DNA from: Bryum argenteum
Taxonomy: Eukaryota > Streptophyta > Bryopsida > Bryales > Bryaceae
Direction: 5' to 3'
DNA length: 64,000 nt
NCBI GenBank assembly: GCA_037043015.1
Contig: CM073325.1
Coordinates: forward strand, 21,059,001-21,123,000
Shown: piece after piece, positions 35,839 to 45,600 of the stretch
Numbering within the stretch: position 1 is the first letter of the stretch
Layout of the letters: each line of letters opens with the position of its first letter
Notes under the pieces: generated by a model
The model's database searches: none
What the model was told of the DNA's origin: nothing
The model's input: the letters and a program-made list of their open reading frames with translations, nothing else
Translations under genes and position numbers: made by a program

Positions 35839-36756
35839 TCCTTTCCACCTTCCTGCCCTGGTATCACCGTCCTTCGCTCAATGCTGGAGTCCCGTGCACG
35901 GTGACCTTGAATGTTGTGCAGGCCCCTCCGCTTACAGAGCTCAGTTGACGCGACTGGGAGTTACAACAGGAGCTGGTCATGTCATGACGCCGGCCGACGC
36001 TACGCATGCGATGGCCAAGATCGCATGTTCCTGAAAACAGCTCCGGAAACTCCTGCTCATGCCATCAGCATCGCTGCTCTTGTCTGTTCAGAGCTTGTTG
36101 TGCCATGTTCGGGGAACCCAGACCGGTAAATTCTCACCCAACGTTGAGAGGCCGTTGTGAAATGATCTGCGGCTCATGAGCCACCAGCAGACATGACGCT
36201 CATGTGGAGAAAGGCGAGCTGTGGAAAACGCCACTGCCGGTGTCCGGAGAGCTTGCGTCTATCGTGTCATCCCTGTCACCCCGGCCACTGTGAACGACTT
36301 CGCAGGCAGGACATCTTTAGAGTTTCGACTCATGCCTCGTGTGGGTAGAGCGATCGACTGCTTTGCTCCTCCACCCCGGCCGCTCACAGCTTTGTAACGG
36401 CAGTCCGTTCCGGCCGGCCACTTACTGCATCTGATCGATACATGCACTCATCGGTCGCTGAACTTGCACCAGAGATCCGAGCATGCAGGAACTCGTTGCA
36501 GCAGAGATCCGAACTCCGCTCATTCGAACATGCAGAAACTCGTCGCTGTCCTTGTACTGGAGATCGGAACTCTATTCATGCCAACATCCATTTCCGTGCT
36601 TGTCTCCCTCTTGCTTTCTCAGTTCCGGATCTCACTGAGCAGGCGCTCGTACATACTTGACTGACGTCGGCACCATCTCCGCATCCTAAGCTACTATTAT
36701 GCGGACGCACTCATGGAACGTAACTGCTACGAAAAACTCAACTGGACTGGCCATTA

Positions 36757-36951
36757 TGTCAGACCTTGACAAGGAGACGCATTGGAAACAGGGAAGAACG
36801 TAACTCTCGTTAACAAACGAAATGGCCAGTGAAGGATAAGCTCCTTCACTGGCCCTTTATACAGGGAAAGTTTGGCAGTTAATGTCAACTGACACCAACT
36901 GCCGCTAACTGCTGCGCAGTTCTACTCCTATATTGCTGCCTAGTCCTAACA
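36757..36951 (-). repeat. 5' LTR of retrotransposon A
   Basis: 195 bp. The sequence just inside (minus strand TAATGGCCAGTCCAGTTGAG) holds a TGG-starting candidate primer binding site, tRNA not identified. Confidence 0.9.
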
Positions 36952-37250
36952 ATTAGCTTGCAATGGTAAAACGTGCCCCATGCTTGGAATTCCAAAAAAA
37001 AACTAGTTGCCTTCACTAAAATGCTTGCTACTAAACAATAGGTCATGGTATGAGTAATTATGCAATTTTTACCACACAAACTAGACTTGATCAATTTTGG
37101 ACCCAACCAAGGTGATTCCAGACCCAACCAAGTTGATTTCGGCAAAAATGAAGTTTGGATAAAGAAGTTAAGGCTCTTCCAAGTTTCACTCTTCATCCAA
37201 AATGTTGTTTTTCAAGACTAGGAACGTAGAGGGGTGAACCTCTAAAAGGA
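36952..37250 (+). repeat. Right half of dispersed repeat R2 copy b
   Basis: Resumes the repeat interrupted at 24220: GCAATGGTAAAACGTGCC, CACAAACTAGACTTGATC, TCATCCAAAATGTTGTTTTT. The ATTAG target duplication is at its left edge. Confidence 0.7.
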
Positions 37251-37476
37251 GAGGCTCTACACTACATCTCCAAACGGCCATATCTGAAATCCGAATACAT
37301 ACCTTAATTGAAATTCATTTTGAGAGAGCCAACCAAAGGATCTTGTTCATAGTAAGTGTCTAATTAGTAATCCTCCAAGTTTATATCAAATTTCACCGTA
37401 CGAATTTTGAGATATATTAAGTCAGAATTTAAGTTTTTACGGTATCAACAAATCTTTTTGAATCGACCGAACCTTT

Positions 37477-37845
37477 TTAACCCTTAAACGTCATGCTATA
37501 CGGATTTGGGCAGCCCAGTATTGGATCACAACATCTTTTGAACTCGGGCACCATGAATAGTGCACATTTTGAACTTGGGCATCATAAATGATCCAATCAA
37601 TGATGAGCTTGCAACCTCCTACAAGTATTGTACAACCCCAACCTACCTACCACAATCCTTTCAAAGCACAAAATCACTCATACAAATTGTGATTTAAATT
37701 CTAAAATTTCACTTTTTGAATGCATCAGAAGAAGGGGACCAGTTTGACATCAAAATATAAGTGAAAAGTTGAGTACATTGAGAGCTACAGAGAAGATTCC
37801 GTTGGAAAAGGACCCCTCGGGTCACCTTGGACGTTTAAGGGTTAA
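37477..37845. mobile_element. TTAA-bounded non-autonomous element, copy 2 (369 bp, inverted relative to copy 1)
   Basis: TTAACCCTTAAACGTC at the left and GGACGTTTAAGGGTTAA at the right. It is the full-length reverse-complement match of 11099-11470, and lies 300 bp upstream of the TIR gene start. Confidence 0.82.
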
Positions 37846-38149
37846 GATCTTTTTGATGCAAATCGATCACAATGTGTTCGATTTCCACTTGAGGGGTTGA
37901 AGACTGACCTTCGCCGAATCATCGTCGAAGCAGTTGCCTGCGTGACTTTCGAGACCATCAGACTTTCGTACCTGCAGCAGATTGACTAGAGTGACCGCGT
38001 CGATTGAATATCTTACAGCATATGTCGAGCCATCATTGGAATCTAGACGTTCCCGAATTGGTAGGGGTCCTTAAGAAGCCGATGCAACTTCTTTCAGGAT
38101 GCAAACCCTCAAGGACGCAAGATTGTGAGCCGACTATCAACAATTTTCA
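37846..38149 (+). other. Upstream region of the TIR gene
   Basis: Probably 5' UTR or promoter. A short open stretch (GLKTDLRRIIVEAVACVTFE, ending TAG near 37990) might be an upstream exon or uORF. No firm TATA signal was chosen. Confidence 0.35.
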
Positions 38150-39876
38150 ATGGACGTCGAAATGGTGTCCTCTGAAGTTCGGGATGTATTGGCGGTGACA
38201 TTCGAGGACCAGCAATTGTTGGCGGCGCTATCTGACGACGAGGAATGCTCGTCAGAAGAGCAGAAATTGTTGGCGACGTCGGGCGCAGATGAGGAGCAGG
38301 GATTGCTGGCGACGTCGCGTGCAGATGTGGAGCAAGGGTTAGTGAAGGAGGAGGACGACACGTCGGGGCTCGAGGCGAAGCATACGATCTTTCTGAGCCA
38401 CAGCGGAGCGCAGAAGGACTTCGTGGAGCAATTATGCGAGGATTTGGAGCGAGCGAAGCTGTCGCCGTTCTTCGACAAGCGGCCCGAGAGCTTACCGAAG
38501 GGCGAGGTGTTTGCGAGGTACATATTTCGCGCTGCGCAGCAGTGCGAGCTGGCGATCGTGGTGTTGTCGGAGGAGTATTTCAGCCGAGGGAAATGGCCGA
38601 TGCTGGAGCTTTCGGCGTTGGTGAAGTCCAAGAAATGTAAGATTCTGCCGCTCTTCTACAAATTGTCGAGCAAGGAGTTCAGCGATCCTGGGAGAAGAGA
38701 GCGCTGGTATAGAAAGTGGGATGAATGGGCGCAAGCGGATCCCAGGATTCGGATCGAGGATTGGAAGAGTGCTGTGCGGGAGCTGGATGGAAGAAATGGC
38801 CTGGAATATCCCGAGGCTCTTGGGGAGGTGTACTATCGACGGGATATTGTTGCTACCGCTCATGATATCATGAAAAAGGTCTCGGTACGTAAGACTGTCT
38901 GCCTCCTTCACCCACACTCTAAATCAACCAAATGCTTTCTTGACTTTGATAACTTAACCCTTAAAGGTCCAAGAAAGCAGAAAACGCTTTTTGGAATTGC
39001 CGCAGGGAGAAAATTCAGTCAATTTTGACCATTATAATCTCAAAATTGGAGAAAAATTAATGGTTAGAATTTAACATTCGAGAAAAGGGTCAAGTTAACT
39101 TCAAGATCTTACGGTTGGATCTTCTAATCAATGCTTAGATTGAGTTTCTTTGCACGTGAAGTAGAAGAAGGTTCTTTTTGATAATTTAAACAATTTTGTA
39201 TCAAGGACCTTTAGGGGTTAAATTGAGCTCCAAAGCCTGGGATCCGAATTTCGCATCTGATTAACTGGTCATAATTGACTGCGAATCCCAGGATTGTGAA
39301 TCAAGAAGTTGAGCTCCAAAGCCAAGTTTTTGAAAGTTCTTCAGATTCAGAGTAAAGAGTACACTCAATAAGCTTGGCTGAATTAACTAAAAAATACAAC
39401 TGAAATAGTTTCTTGTTTAAAAAAATAGTCAAATCAAATTTGAGATATGGCTTCACTAGAACATTGGTAATAAGAGCTTATCTGCGAATAGAAAAAATCA
39501 TGGACTCTAGGAAAAAAAGTTGTAAATTCAGTCGGATGTAACGGTGCCTAAATTTGACCATTCTAAAATTCTTATTGATATAGGTCATTCTGTGAAGCAC
39601 ATTACTAACAAGAAATGCTTGCATGAACAGGAACAACGACTCGTGGAGTCACTTATGCCAATGATTTGGTTGTTTGTACTTAAGGGTGTAGGAGCTTTTG
39701 TTCTGGGCATGATTAGTATAGTTGCATTTATGCTTTTATTTTTTTGGGTAATTGTCCCCATCTTTATTAATCTCATACCATCACCAGAGAAGATGCAACC
39801 TCCTTCTTGGAAGATGAACCCTCCTCCTTGGGGCTCGGAACCTTGGATGGGAACTCCTCCTTGGCCGAAGCCATGA
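38150..39876 (+). CDS. TIR-domain protein with predicted C-terminal membrane hairpin and Pro/Trp-rich tail
   Basis: TIR domains signal in plant immunity and many cleave NAD+. Exon 1 (38150-38884) gives residues 1-245. It has an acidic N terminus with a repeat (LLATSGADEEQGL, LLATSRADVEQGL), then a TIR domain at about 78-225: TIFLSHSGAQKDFVEQL, FFDKRPESLPKGE (BB-loop region), LAIVVLSEEYFSRGKWPMLE with E153 where plant TIR NADases carry the catalytic glutamate, and KILPLFYKLS. A strong donor (TCG|GTACGTAAG) follows. Exon 2 is proposed at 39532-39876, phase 0. It contains a 40-residue hydrophobic block (about 288-327, MIWLFVLKGVGAFVLGMISI then VAFMLLFFWVIVPIFIN) and the tail PPSWKMNPPPWGSEPW. 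Total 359 residues. There is no NB-ARC or LRR. Exon 1 is secure; the exon-2 acceptor (AATTCAG) is weak and other exons could be missing. Confidence 0.75.
38954..39221. mobile_element. TTAA-bounded element in the TIR gene intron (268 bp)
   Basis: Left end TTAACCCTTAAAGGTCC (38954-38970), right end GGACCTTTAGGGGTTAA (39205-39221), inverted with one mismatch. The TTAA-CCC end layout matches the other elements; the interior is different. Confidence 0.75.
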
Positions 39877-41566
39877 TCTGAAGCAGAAGAGAAACTCCAA
39901 CCTCTTTAGAGGCCAGCATGAATAGAGTGTTCGATGCAACTCGAGAACATGAAGTTGGTATCACTAGTGCGGATCAGCATGCCGCGGTAAATACATGGAC
40001 AATATGTAAAATTATTTATAATAAAAATTTGTGCTTGGAGAATTTTAGCAAAATAATTCATGGTAGTTAAACTCTAAATGTCCCCACTGTTGAAAAACGA
40101 CATTTTCGATGAAGGGCTAGATTTTTAGAGAGCCATATCTTCTTCATTCAATGTTGGAATTTAATGAGATCACTGAGGTTGAGTTTAAAATCAAGTCTTA
40201 TTTGTGTAATAATGTATATGTATACCCATATAATGAAGTGTGAATTAATGGCATGCATTTCAATAGAGACAACTTCTAGTTATGGGATTTCAAACTTAAG
40301 ACTGACATGTTTCACCATTGCAAGCCAATTAAGTGATATCAAAAGTAGATTTTCATGAACTATATCCTCATAAGTATGATTCTAAGATGGACCCTTACAA
40401 CTTTCTTGTTGGAAGCGTTTAATGAAATTGCAATGATGTTCCTATAATGCAAAAAGTAAAAAGATGGATGATTTTTGAGAAGCTATATCTCTTTCATCCA
40501 CCATTAGATTTCACCATTACTTTTTGGATGGATTCCAATTGATGTCTAGTATTAGTGGTAGAAACCTTGACTCATTCAAAGATGTTTTGAAGATAAATCA
40601 TAGAACTCGGTGCAAACAATTTAGTTTTGGACTACTTTTCCTCGTGAGATTTTTGGCAGTGTTCACCATGCAAGGCTATTATTTGAGCCAAGAGATTTTT
40701 TTATGAATTTATTTGGTGGAAGAGTGTCACTGAGATGAAGGTGAACAATTTTCTAGGAGTTTTGAAAATTTTCATAGTAGTAGCTTTGTTGGTAGAATTT
40801 CCACTCTGAAGTGAAGATGATGAATTTTCTGATTTAATATTTTCTAAATGAAAATGGAAATAGGCTTGTAAGACCCAATATACGAGCCGAAGAAGTTGAG
40901 TTTACCCTTATTTTGACGAAAATTCTAAGATGGGTGAATCTCGCTTCTGGAAGTTGTATTCAACTTTCAATTGTGCTTTTGACTATTCACATTTGTTACA
41001 GTTAGAGCAAGTATGGAAGTATCTCTTAGCATTTAACAACTCCTTATTTACAAAAACTTTTGATTCATTCTATGTTTCTTACTTGATTTTTCACCTTTGT
41101 GCTAAAAACCTTCAATCTTTTACTTAGTGATGTGCGCATTTCACAACCTACTAGCCTTGTTATTATTTTTTTGATACCAATATAGGAGTGTGGCGCTAAA
41201 GACCTTACATACATTTTAATGTCACATTTTTCTCATCTTCTAGACTATATATTTTGAGAAGAAATTATGCATTATTGTCATAGAATGTGACCCCTTCTTT
41301 AATCCAATATTCAACCTTCAAACTCAATAAGAACAAGATTGTGGCCGTTTTTTTGACTTTATATTGTATGAAGTTGCAACTTCTACACGTTGTAGATTAT
41401 TCCTATCACCTTTGCAACAAGACCATTCATGCTTCGAAATTCAAAAGACATTACAAAATATTTACTCTTGAAGCTTAAAACTCTTCTGATGTGCCAATAG
41501 ATGTGTGTTGTTCAAATGTATAATTGCCATATTCTCTAGCATTTAAAATTCCGCACAGGCCAATAG
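39877..41566. other. Intergenic, repeat-derived
   Basis: Contains R1-like blocks at about 40100-40270 and the clear R1 copy at 40433-40740. No gene seen. Confidence 0.5.
40433..40740 (+). repeat. Dispersed repeat R1, copy c
   Basis: GAGAAGCTATATCTCTTTCA, TTAGTGGTAGAAACCTTGAC, GGCAGTGTTCACCATGCAAG, GGCTATTATTTGAGCCAAGA follow the same order as at 20990-21360. Confidence 0.65.
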
Positions 41567-41824
41567 ATGGGCCACGCACGAAAACAACTATTCTTTGGTC
41601 ATATACGATTCCCATCTAAGACATGCCCTATCTGCAACTCCGCAGACGTAGACACCTGGCTACATGTCCTCCTTAAATGCCCTCAACCAAACATACACGC
41701 ACTCAGAATTACTAGACATAATCATGCAACTAAAACCATCAAACAACTCATCTTGTCAAATACCAAATCAAGACGCTACACACTTATGAATGCTGAAAGA
41801 TGTCATGGGCCAAGGCCTCGTTGA
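41567..41824 (+). pseudogene. LINE (non-LTR retrotransposon) 3' coding relic
   Basis: An 85-codon frame with the zinc-finger-like C-terminal block of plant LINEs: KTCPICNSADVDTWLHVLLK followed by CPQ, then RITRHNHATKTIKQLI and YTLMNAERC. The C..C..H..C spacing and the HN.A...I..LI / TLMNA pattern are characteristic. The upstream RT is absent, so this is a 5'-truncated copy. Confidence 0.65.
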
Positions 41825-41865
41825 TAAGCTCGGATGTTCACTCGCTATTAATTTTATAAATAGAA

Positions 41866-41980
41866 CTTCGGCAGTAGAGCTAAAGTATAGCCTCGGCAGT
41901 AGAGCTAAAGTATAGCCTCGGCAGTAGAGCTAAAGTATAGCCTCGGCAGTAGAGCTAAAGTATAGCCTCGGCAGTTGAGC
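41866..41980 (+). repeat. 25-bp tandem repeat in the left LTR of element C
   Basis: The unit CCTCGGCAGTAGAGCTAAAG + TATAG is repeated four times from 41866, with a partial fifth. Probably U3 enhancer-like repeats of the LTR. Confidence 0.85.
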
Positions 41981-42084
41981 CAAGAGGTTAGTATATAAGG
42001 AACTCTTATTCATTGTAAACCTAAGTCTTCGATCAATATATTTCTTTTGTAGTTTTTGCTTGTTTTGACAGCTAGACTCTTACA
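41975..42084 (+). repeat. Left LTR segment of element C shared with the right end
   Basis: 110 bp nearly identical to 48052-48161. It includes TATATAAGG and a T-rich end. Confidence 0.85.
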
Positions 42085-42263
42085 TAATCCAAGACTTCGG
42101 TTGATTTTCTGAAGGGCTTCATCCTTCCTTGTTTTTTCAAACGACAAAAGTAGGACATTGATTAGATTGAGGAACTTATCCACCCTCGTGGTAGTGATTC
42201 AAGATAGCCACAGAACCGGGACGCATTTGAAGGCTTTGCGAAGCCTGAAGAGTTGATTGAGAG

Positions 42264-43160
42264 GTGTTGCTTTTTGAGATGGAGAACGCCCAGATGATCG
42301 ATGATGAGATCTTGCAGCAGCAGAAGCAGGCGCAAGGAGAAATTACGGTGGAAGACTATCAACAGGAGATCGTGAGGTTGCGCACACAACTTCAAGCTTC
42401 TCGCCAAGTCGAGAAGTTGGCTATCAGCGATTGGTTGCACAATGATCGCAGTGTGCAGTGCCCAACGGTTGGACAATTCACGAGTTTAGGAGGTCCGTCT
42501 TCATCGCGAGATGATGCCGCAATCGATGCAGAACAATATGGAGGAACTGCCGTCGCATTGCGCAAGCGATTGCCAGATATTTCAAAGTTTGACGGGAGTC
42601 GCAAGGGCTACCCGATATGGAAGGTCGAAGCAGATAACAAGCTTCGAATTGATGGAGCTGTACTTGGTACACCTCAAGATCAAGCCGCATACTTGTTTTC
42701 GAGGATGGACGCGAAGGCGCAGATGATGGTAGTATCTTTCTACCAAAATCAACGTGGTTGCAATGCGGCGACTTTTATTCAACATCTTGACAGCGTTTAC
42801 ATCGACCCGAATGCAGCAGCGCGGACATTGAATCGGCTTCAAGCAATGAAGCAGGGTAGGGAGTCATTCGCAACATTCTTGCCCAAGTTTGAGAAAGAGC
42901 TTGGTGAGAGTCAACTTACCATGGTTCCGGATATGGTGAAGATAGGATATCTTTGCGGTGCTCTCAACTCAGAGATGCAACGCGCGATGATTGGACCTGT
43001 GACGTACATCGATTATGGTATGTTTGTCCAAGCTTTGTTGGCGGTCGGCTCTCAACTTGATTGCTTGCAATATCAGAAGGGTCGTGCGGCTCCGATCACG
43101 ACATCAAATCGCGTATGGCGGATGGAGATGAGATGGATTGGATGCCTACGATCCAAATAA
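42264..43160 (+). CDS. gag of element C, unusual capsid type
   Basis: A 298-codon frame (ATG also at 42279). The N terminus is acidic and helical, then come ISKFDGSRKGYPIWKVEADN, KLRIDGAVLGTPQDQAAYLF, MVVSFYQNQRGCNAATFIQH and FLPKFEKELGESQLTMVPD. The pattern (KFDG ... YP.W..E...KL..DG..IG....Q..Y.FSR) is what I know from gypsy elements annotated in fungi rather than the usual plant chromovirus gag. A zinc knuckle may follow in another frame near 43200-43260 (MFEARPPCENDC). Confidence is high for gag, low for fungal relationship. Confidence 0.75.
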   Translation: MLLFEMENAQMIDDEILQQQKQAQGEITVEDYQQEIVRLRTQLQASRQVEKLAISDWLHNDRSVQCPTVGQFTSLGGPSSSRDDAAIDAEQYGGTAVALRKRLPDISKFDGSRKGYPIWKVEADNKLRIDGAVLGTPQDQAAYLFSRMDAKAQMMVVSFYQNQRGCNAATFIQHLDSVYIDPNAAARTLNRLQAMKQGRESFATFLPKFEKELGESQLTMVPDMVKIGYLCGALNSEMQRAMIGPVTYIDYGMFVQALLAVGSQLDCLQYQKGRAAPITTSNRVWRMEMRWIGCLRSK

Positions 43161-45036
43161 GCAAAGCCGGAGACGCGTCGACTTTGGAGGAACAACAACG
43201 GTGTCGCCGCCAAGAGGACGCTGTTTTTTTATGTTTGAAGCGAGGCCACCGTGCGAAAATGACTGCTCATCCAAGCAAGGTGAAGGCAATGAGAAGAAGA
43301 AGAAAGAGAGCGCGGACAAAACTTCGATAGTGCGCGCGATGAGAAAGAAGAAAGCAATGTCAAGATAGAGGAGGTCAAAGAGATGGAGAGTTGTGACTAC
43401 GATGTAGAGTCGGAAAAAGCAGCGACTTCCGGCATAAGACTCGGTCGGAGGCGTGGAGGCGGGTTGTCAAAGTTGAAGAATCTAGGAGACGAATTTTAGA
43501 CACGGGTGGTATGTATGTTGATGTTTTAATAAACTCAATTATATCTACTCGTCTTTGTGTGATTACGGATGCCAATGCTTTGCAAATCGTGTATGCGAGC
43601 AATTTGTTCGACGGAGAGGGTTGGATCGTCATCTATTCAACCTAGATCTTTGGAGCAAATTCGACAATGAAGAAGCGGCCTATGATTTGTCAAATTGCAA
43701 ATTTTATGGCCGATATTGATGGTATGGAGGAGAAGATTGTTGCCTATGTTATTCCAGGACAGATAGATGATATAATCTTGGGAAAAGGTTGGATGGAGCG
43801 ACATGATGCATTTGAAAACCTTTCAAGATGATTGTGAAGACTCGACCGATTACGTTGGAGCCAATGCAAGAGATACGTGCATCAGTAATTCAAACTTTGC
43901 AGAGAAGCGGTGAACCAGTAGAGGTTTTTAGTGCCAGCTTGGTTGACATCCAGAAGGCACTACAACAGAAGGTGTATAGGGACCCGACACAACATGCTCC
44001 TGACTGGCTCATGCCAGTTATTGACGCTTTTAATCGACAAGATGCAAAGTCGTTGCCCCCGCATAGGAAATGAATTGATCACGAGATCAATCTTATTGAA
44101 GGGAAGACTAATGATGACATCCCTGCCATGCCGCCAGATCGATGTCCAAGGATCAATTATTAGTTTTGCGCAAGACGCGACGGAGTTGTTGGATAATGGA
44201 TTTATTCGCGTAAGTAATTCACCCGCAGCAGCCTCCGGTCATATTTGTGAAGAAACCTGGCGGAGGATTGCGATTACGTGTTGACTATCGGCGATTGAAC
44301 GAGATGAGTCGGAAGGACAGCTATCCGATTCCGCGCATTGATGAGACGTTAAGATCCATTCTTTGCATGACCAAATATATCTCCAAGGTTGATGTAATCT
44401 CTGCGTTTCATCGGATACGTGTGAAAGAAGGTGACGAGTGGAAGACGGCGTCAAAACACGCTTTGGCTTATATGAGTGGTTGGTCACACCGTTTGACCGA
44501 CGGCGCGCACGCAACTTTTCGGCCGATATATCAATTGGATACTTCGCGATTTAATGGATATATGTTGCTCCGCATATATTGATGACGTGGTGATCTATAG
44601 TGATACTCAAAAAGAACATCGTGATGCGATTCTCGAGGATCATCCCACTCAAGGCGTGGTTGGTTGTCTTAATTGACAAAAAAAAAATGACAAAAAATCA
44701 CAATGTGGTGTCAATTTTAGTACCCCGATTCGGTCATGTAGTTGATGTAACCTTGTCAATTCGGTCACAATTCAGTGCGAAAAATACACGTAGGATGTAC
44801 GGGTTGCTAATGTAATTGCCATGTTGGATTTATCTTGCCATGTCACTATTACACTATGGTGATAAACTTCCACGTAGGACTCCAAAGCCTCCTTTTTTTT
44901 ACAATTTCACCATTTCCCAAAGATTGTGATTTTATTTAAAGGAAGTAAATGTTAATGTTTACTGCACCTGAAATTATTATTTATTTTCATTTCTACTTTT
45001 ACGCTTCTTGAGGTAACTACGATTCTACTACCCATG

Positions 45037-45190
45037 AAAAAAAAAAAAAACGCATTACCAACCGCCACCGGTGGGGCCCACCACAAACTTCAGAATCTGT
45101 CGCCACCCGGGCTTGAACCCACAACCTCTTCATCCCTAACCCATGTCTTCAACCGCCACAACACTTACAAACGTTCATGCACATGAGCGT
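45037..45190 (-). mobile_element. Candidate tRNA-derived SINE inside the CACTA element
   Basis: On the minus strand a pol III B-box-like GGGTTCAAGCCCGGG (45120 area) is preceded by GTGGCGGTTGAAG..ATGGG (A-box area) and followed by a GC-rich body and a run of 14 T. Some plant SINEs end in T runs and have this promoter layout. Boundaries are approximate. Confidence 0.45.
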
Positions 45191-45284
45191 TTAATTTTGT
45201 AACTTATTCAAATACTTAACCATTGGCGATTAATTTGCCATGTAAAAATTTTATTTTTTTTCAAATTTTTTTTTCCACTATTTC

Positions 45285-45600
45285 ATGCAGGTATTTTTCT
45301 ATATGTATAAAAAATTTCAATTTTTTTTGATTTTTTTGGTGGGGCGTTTTTTTACTACCCAGCATACTTTGAATATTTTTCACGGTGTAAAAAAACATTT
45401 TTTTCAAATTTTTTTCCACTACTTCATGCAGGTATTTTTCTATATGTATAAAAATTTCAAATTTTTTGAATTTTTTTTTTTGAGGTTGGAGCCTTTTTTA
45501 CTGATTGATTGACTTTGAATAATTTTTACAATTAAAAAAAAAAAAAAAAAATCAAATTTTTTTTTCAATATTGCATGCAGGGATTTTTCTATATCTAGAA
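45285..45600 (+). repeat. About 130-bp tandem duplication in the CACTA element
   Basis: TTCATGCAGGTATTTTTCTA followed by TATGTATAAAAA occurs at about 45282 and 45421, with a third weaker copy (TGCATGCAGGGATTTTTCTA) at about 45576, separated by T-rich spacers. Confidence 0.7.

Larger units (their letters stand above)
24221..36951 (-). mobile_element. Ty3/gypsy chromovirus-type LTR retrotransposon A (minus strand), with a nested element
   Basis: Both ends are 195-bp LTRs starting TGTCAGACC and ending CCTAACA. The 5-bp direct duplication ATTAG flanks it (24216-24220 and 36952-36956). Reading the minus strand, the order is 5' LTR (36757-36951), a 2-kb leader, gag, protease, RT-RNase H-integrase, chromodomain, a G-rich polypurine tract beside the left LTR, and the 3' LTR. 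Without the nested element (5,573 bp plus a 5-bp duplication) it is about 7.15 kb. The gene order and chromodomain place it in the chromovirus branch. Coding frames have several breaks although the LTRs differ by only about one base. Confidence 0.92.

Noticed and set aside
34926..36756. A tRNA or rRNA gene in the GC-rich leader of element A
   Set aside because: No cloverleaf-compatible A/B boxes or rRNA-like conserved blocks could be found on either strand.
38137..38631. 164-codon minus-strand frame opposite the TIR exon
   Set aside because: Ser/Asn-rich shadow of the TIR coding strand.
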